Assembly (NCBI GenBank): GCA_002786025.1
Contig: NHNW01000137.1
Span: 1 to 12,608, forward strand
Source: Zasmidium citrigriseum
Taxonomy: Eukaryota > Ascomycota > Dothideomycetes > Mycosphaerellales > Mycosphaerellaceae
Length of the DNA stretch: 12,608 nucleotides
Reading direction: 5' to 3'
Shown in pieces: positions 10,691 to 12,608 of the stretch; the first letter of the stretch is position 1; each line of letters starts with the position of its first letter. Made by a program: the position numbers and the translations under genes. Below the pieces are notes generated by a model. It was not told where the DNA came from, made no database searches, and saw nothing but the letters and a program-made list of their open reading frames with translations.

Positions 10691-11289
10691 AAGGAGTTAC
10701 TAAATAATCGTCTATAGATCCGGATTAGACTCGGGAGTCTACCCTTACTAACTTATATCCGATATTCTTACTCTTTCCGATTACTAACGGACTAGAAGAA
10801 GTAGTTAAAGGTTAGGATTAGAGACTAAAGTAGCGGTACTATATTAAGGTAGCGATCTAGTAAATTCTAGAGCTACGTTACCTTTAGAGCTAGTCGAAGA
10901 ATCTAAGCCGCTTAAGATACCTAGGCGATAGGTTCTAGAGGTTCTAGATCTTCTCGTAGGAGAGGTTAGTAGATTATCGAGTTAGCGGGGGGCTTAGGCT
11001 AAGGCTCTAGGTATACCGGTTTAGTCGGATTAGTAAGACTCTTCGAGTCGAGTTTCCGGTCCTTTCGATAGGCTAAGATCGATAGGTAGGCCTTAGAACT
11101 CTAGGTTAGCGTTAAGATCCTCTTATTATAGCGGACCTTTAGTTAGTAACTCGTCCTTAGATCTAGATTAATAAGATCTAGTATCGCTTATTAGTAGCTA
11201 GAAAGTACGATCCTATCGTTTAGAGGATAATTTAGCTTAACTAGAGCGGTTAGGAGTTAGGGTAGTAGTTTCTAGTAGGTAATTAACGA

Positions 11290-11314
11290 GATCGTACCCT
11301 ACTAGGGTATAAAC
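11290..11314. repeat. 25-bp palindrome, copy E (head of gag)
   Basis: Left arm gatcgtaccc, loop tacta, right arm gggtataaac. The arms pair at seven of ten positions now. All mismatches but the outer one vanish if TA is read back as CA or TG. The gag-pro frame begins inside or right after it on the minus strand. Confidence 0.8.
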
Positions 11315-11896
11315 TTAGAAGTAAAGAATTATTACCTATATAGGGTAATATAGGGTTATAAAATAGACACGAAAGCGTCCTTAAATATCGTAAACGAAGA
11401 AGGTAAATGTTTTATAGATTTTAATTAGTAGTAATAGCTAAAAAATTAGAAACTCGAGAAATAGGGGTAAATCTTAAAACGACGTCGTAAAGATAGGACT
11501 AAAATAGATAGGGCGAGTTTAGTATATATTTTTTAGTTAAAAGCGAAGGGATAAACGATAGAGATAAGGTGTAAGTAGTATAGTAGCGTAGTAGTATAGG
11601 CGGTTAGGCGAATATCGAGTATTAGGCGTTAAGTAGTATTCTTAGAAGTCGACGATCTAAGTAACGGTAGTAGCGACCCTACGAATAAGATATACTCGTC
11701 GGCCTTCGAAGGGATAACCTAAAAGCTATATTCGCTACTAGGATACTATATAGATATTAGCTATATTTAATCTAATTTCCTAAACCGGTTTTACGAGGAT
11801 CTTTAGCTTAATAAGCGGCTACCGCCCTATTAATTCCTTAGTAATACCTAATCCTTAAAGCTCTTCCTAGATAACTTAATCTCTAGTTTCTCTATT

Positions 11897-11926
11897 TAAT
11901 AGCTCTAGTATCTGCTAGAGCTATTA
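11897..11926. repeat. Hairpin with 12-bp perfect arms
   Basis: taatagctctag at 11,897-11,908 and its exact reverse complement at 11,915-11,926 are separated by a 6-base loop (tatctg). The loop keeps an intact TG. It differs from the 25-bp palindrome family. Function is unknown; it lies in the region expected to hold the leader or LTR. Confidence 0.7.
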
Positions 11927-12142
11927 TTCCGTTACGAACCGGTCCCGTTGCTAATAAAAGAAACTAGCTTATAATATTAGAAGAACGAGGGTGCGAGAAG
12001 GCGATTTTCGGGGTCTTCGCTATACCCGCTTATTTCTAGTAGCGAGGCAATGTTCCTCCCTAGAAAGAGGTCGTATATGTCTTATAGTTAAGAATCTTAG
12101 ACCTAATACTTAGCGCCTTCGTATATTAGATACCGAGTCCTC

Positions 12143-12193
12143 CGATTAGCGAGTAGCGATTTAACTATTAGCGATTTTAGCGATTAGCGAGTA
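12143..12193. repeat. 13-bp direct repeat with TAGCGATT sub-repeats
   Basis: cgattagcgagta occurs at 12,143-12,155 and 12,181-12,193, and the sequence between holds two further tagcgatt units. Short repeated blocks of this kind are common in LTRs and promoters, but nothing else identifies the site. Confidence 0.6.
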
Positions 12194-12608
12194 TGCCTAT
12201 TACTTATAAAGGACTATAGAAGCGGGCCTGTTTCTATATCCTAACGCGAGTGTCGTAAATCGTTCGTATATACGGTATATCCGAGCGGTATATAGGTATC
12301 TATATAATCGTAATATAGCTCTTTTTAAAGCGCTAGCGCTACTCTTATAGTCTTCTATTCTTCTGTTCCTTGTTCGAGTACTATATTCGTTACGAGTTCG
12401 CTAGTCTCGGGTATCGCGAGAGGAATCGGTTAGGTAGCTAAAGAAGATAGGTATATCTTCTACCCTCGTACTAACTACTAAAAATATAACCTAGCGCCTA
12501 TAGTCTAACCCTACTATAGGTACCGAGTAGTAAAATAGAGCTAAAGGTAGGTTATAGGTAGTTAGTTCGTATAGGTAGTATAATATAGCTCTATTCGTCT
12601 TAAGCTAG

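Larger units (their letters stand above)
7841..11287 (-). pseudogene. gag-protease polyprotein relic
   Basis: This is a minus-strand frame of about 1,150 codons (codon low coordinates congruent to 2 modulo 3). If TAA/TAG are read as former Gln or Trp codons it is continuous. The first 220 or so residues are rich in Ser, Thr, Gln and charged residues and look disordered. A helical Gag core follows (about 10,150-10,690), then Gln/Ser/Thr-rich sequence, a CCHC knuckle (9,752-9,793), a second low-complexity part and a protease domain (about 8,200-8,550). Stop density is about 6-7%, against 13-18% in the neighbouring frames. The start is not visible because ATG has become ATA; I place it in or just after the palindrome at 11,290-11,314. 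The frame runs into the palindrome at 7,839, where pol takes over in another frame. The product would have formed the cytoplasmic virus-like particle and cut the polyprotein. Confidence 0.82.
3849..11314 (-). mobile_element. Ty3/Gypsy LTR retrotransposon interior, RIP-inactivated
   Basis: Two long relic frames on the minus strand give, in order, Gag, zinc knuckle, aspartic protease, reverse transcriptase, RNase H and integrase. RT and RNase H before integrase is the Ty3/Gypsy order. Wording around the RT and integrase motifs resembles Gypsy elements common in Ascomycota. Gag-pro and pol are in different frames. The interior is bounded by copies of a 25-bp palindrome at 11,290-11,314 and 3,824-3,848, with a third at the gag/pol junction. 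I could not identify LTRs, primer-binding site, polypurine tract or target-site duplication: no stretch of 11,315-12,608 visibly repeats in 1-3,824. The element is dead: no start codons and roughly one stop every 12-15 codons. Confidence 0.88.
1..12608. other. RIP-saturated fungal repeat DNA
   Basis: The whole window carries the signature of repeat-induced point mutation. CA and TG are almost missing (about 43 found by eye in both forms), TA is in great excess, and CTAG is very common, as expected when CTGG and CCAG are converted. CG, CC and CT are not visibly depleted, so GC stays near 40-45% rather than collapsing. TAG and TAA are dense in every frame and TGA is almost absent (one seen near 4,996). 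Loss is equal for CA and TG, so both strands were targeted, which suggests repeated rounds. RIP is known from filamentous ascomycetes, where it acts on duplicated DNA before meiosis. A synthetic CA/TG-free sequence would look similar, but the readable retrotransposon argues for RIP. Confidence 0.9.
11315..12608. other. Upstream flank of gag, less mutated; no clear gene
   Basis: This 1.3 kb lies upstream of gag on the minus strand, where the untranslated leader and 5' LTR of a Gypsy element should be. I cannot define LTR ends. It holds about 14 of the window's roughly 43 remaining CA/TG, several times the density elsewhere. A plus-strand frame from about 11,666 to 12,250 has about 8% stops, and its translation is Ser/Leu-rich without a recognisable motif; I do not call it a gene. 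Contained structures are listed separately. Confidence 0.5.

Noticed and set aside
1130..11314. Palindromes as a CRISPR array
   Set aside because: Five copies are 1-4 kb apart, without spacers of constant length, in a eukaryotic retroelement.
12205..12212. TATAAAGG as a TATA box for a plus-strand promoter
   Set aside because: RIP creates TA steps everywhere, so TATA-like strings are common here; no start site or LTR boundary supports it.
12329..12340. 12-bp self-complementary agcgctagcgct as a regulatory site
   Set aside because: A single copy, and short palindromes around CTAG and GCGC are frequent by composition here.
1..12608. Mitochondrial or bacterial origin of the TA-rich sequence
   Set aside because: Stops fall in every frame, the only readable genes are Gypsy gag-pol, and loss is specific to CA/TG with GC kept; this fits nuclear RIP.
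1..12608. Short stop-free stretches with a surviving ATG as intact small genes
   Set aside because: The few ATGs (for example 6,066, 8,331, 12,049) lie inside relic frames or noise and open only short frames.

Overview
The window looks like a piece of a repeat-dense region from a filamentous ascomycete (Pezizomycotina) nuclear genome, hit to near saturation by repeat-induced point mutation (RIP). By eye I find only about 43 CA or TG dinucleotides in 12.6 kb, where many hundreds of each would be expected. TA is greatly over-represented, while CG, CC and CT remain common and GC is still roughly 40-45%. ATG is almost absent (about eight on both strands) and TAA/TAG are everywhere, so nothing here can be translated. 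Genes can still be read as relics if one allows for CAA/CAG/TGG to stop, ATG to ATA, Cys and His to Tyr, Gly to Ser or Arg, Ala to Thr, Asp to Asn and Glu to Lys.

The clear content is one Ty3/Gypsy retrotransposon interior on the minus strand, about 3,850-11,310. Reading from high to low coordinates it holds a gag-protease frame (11,287 to 7,841: helical Gag core, CCHC zinc knuckle, aspartic protease), then a pol frame (7,841 to about 4,130: reverse transcriptase, RNase H, integrase with HHCC module and catalytic core). Each frame is kept for 3.4-3.7 kb without an indel that I can see; nearly all damage is C-to-T/G-to-A.

A 25-bp palindrome occurs five times, at 1,130, 2,186, 3,824, 7,839 and 11,290. 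In the Gypsy part the copies sit at the head of gag, at the gag/pol junction and just after pol. Two more divide the 3.8 kb left of pol. This modular placement is the most unusual signal in the window.

Left part (1-3,824): no family recognised. From 1 to about 700 a plus-strand frame looks protein-like and would converge on pol; further right the coding frame is ambiguous. Right part (11,315-12,608): upstream of gag, less completely mutated, with a 12-bp-arm hairpin, a 13-bp direct repeat and no recognisable gene. No long terminal repeats could be matched between the two ends, so either the element continues outside the window or its LTRs are too changed to pair by eye.
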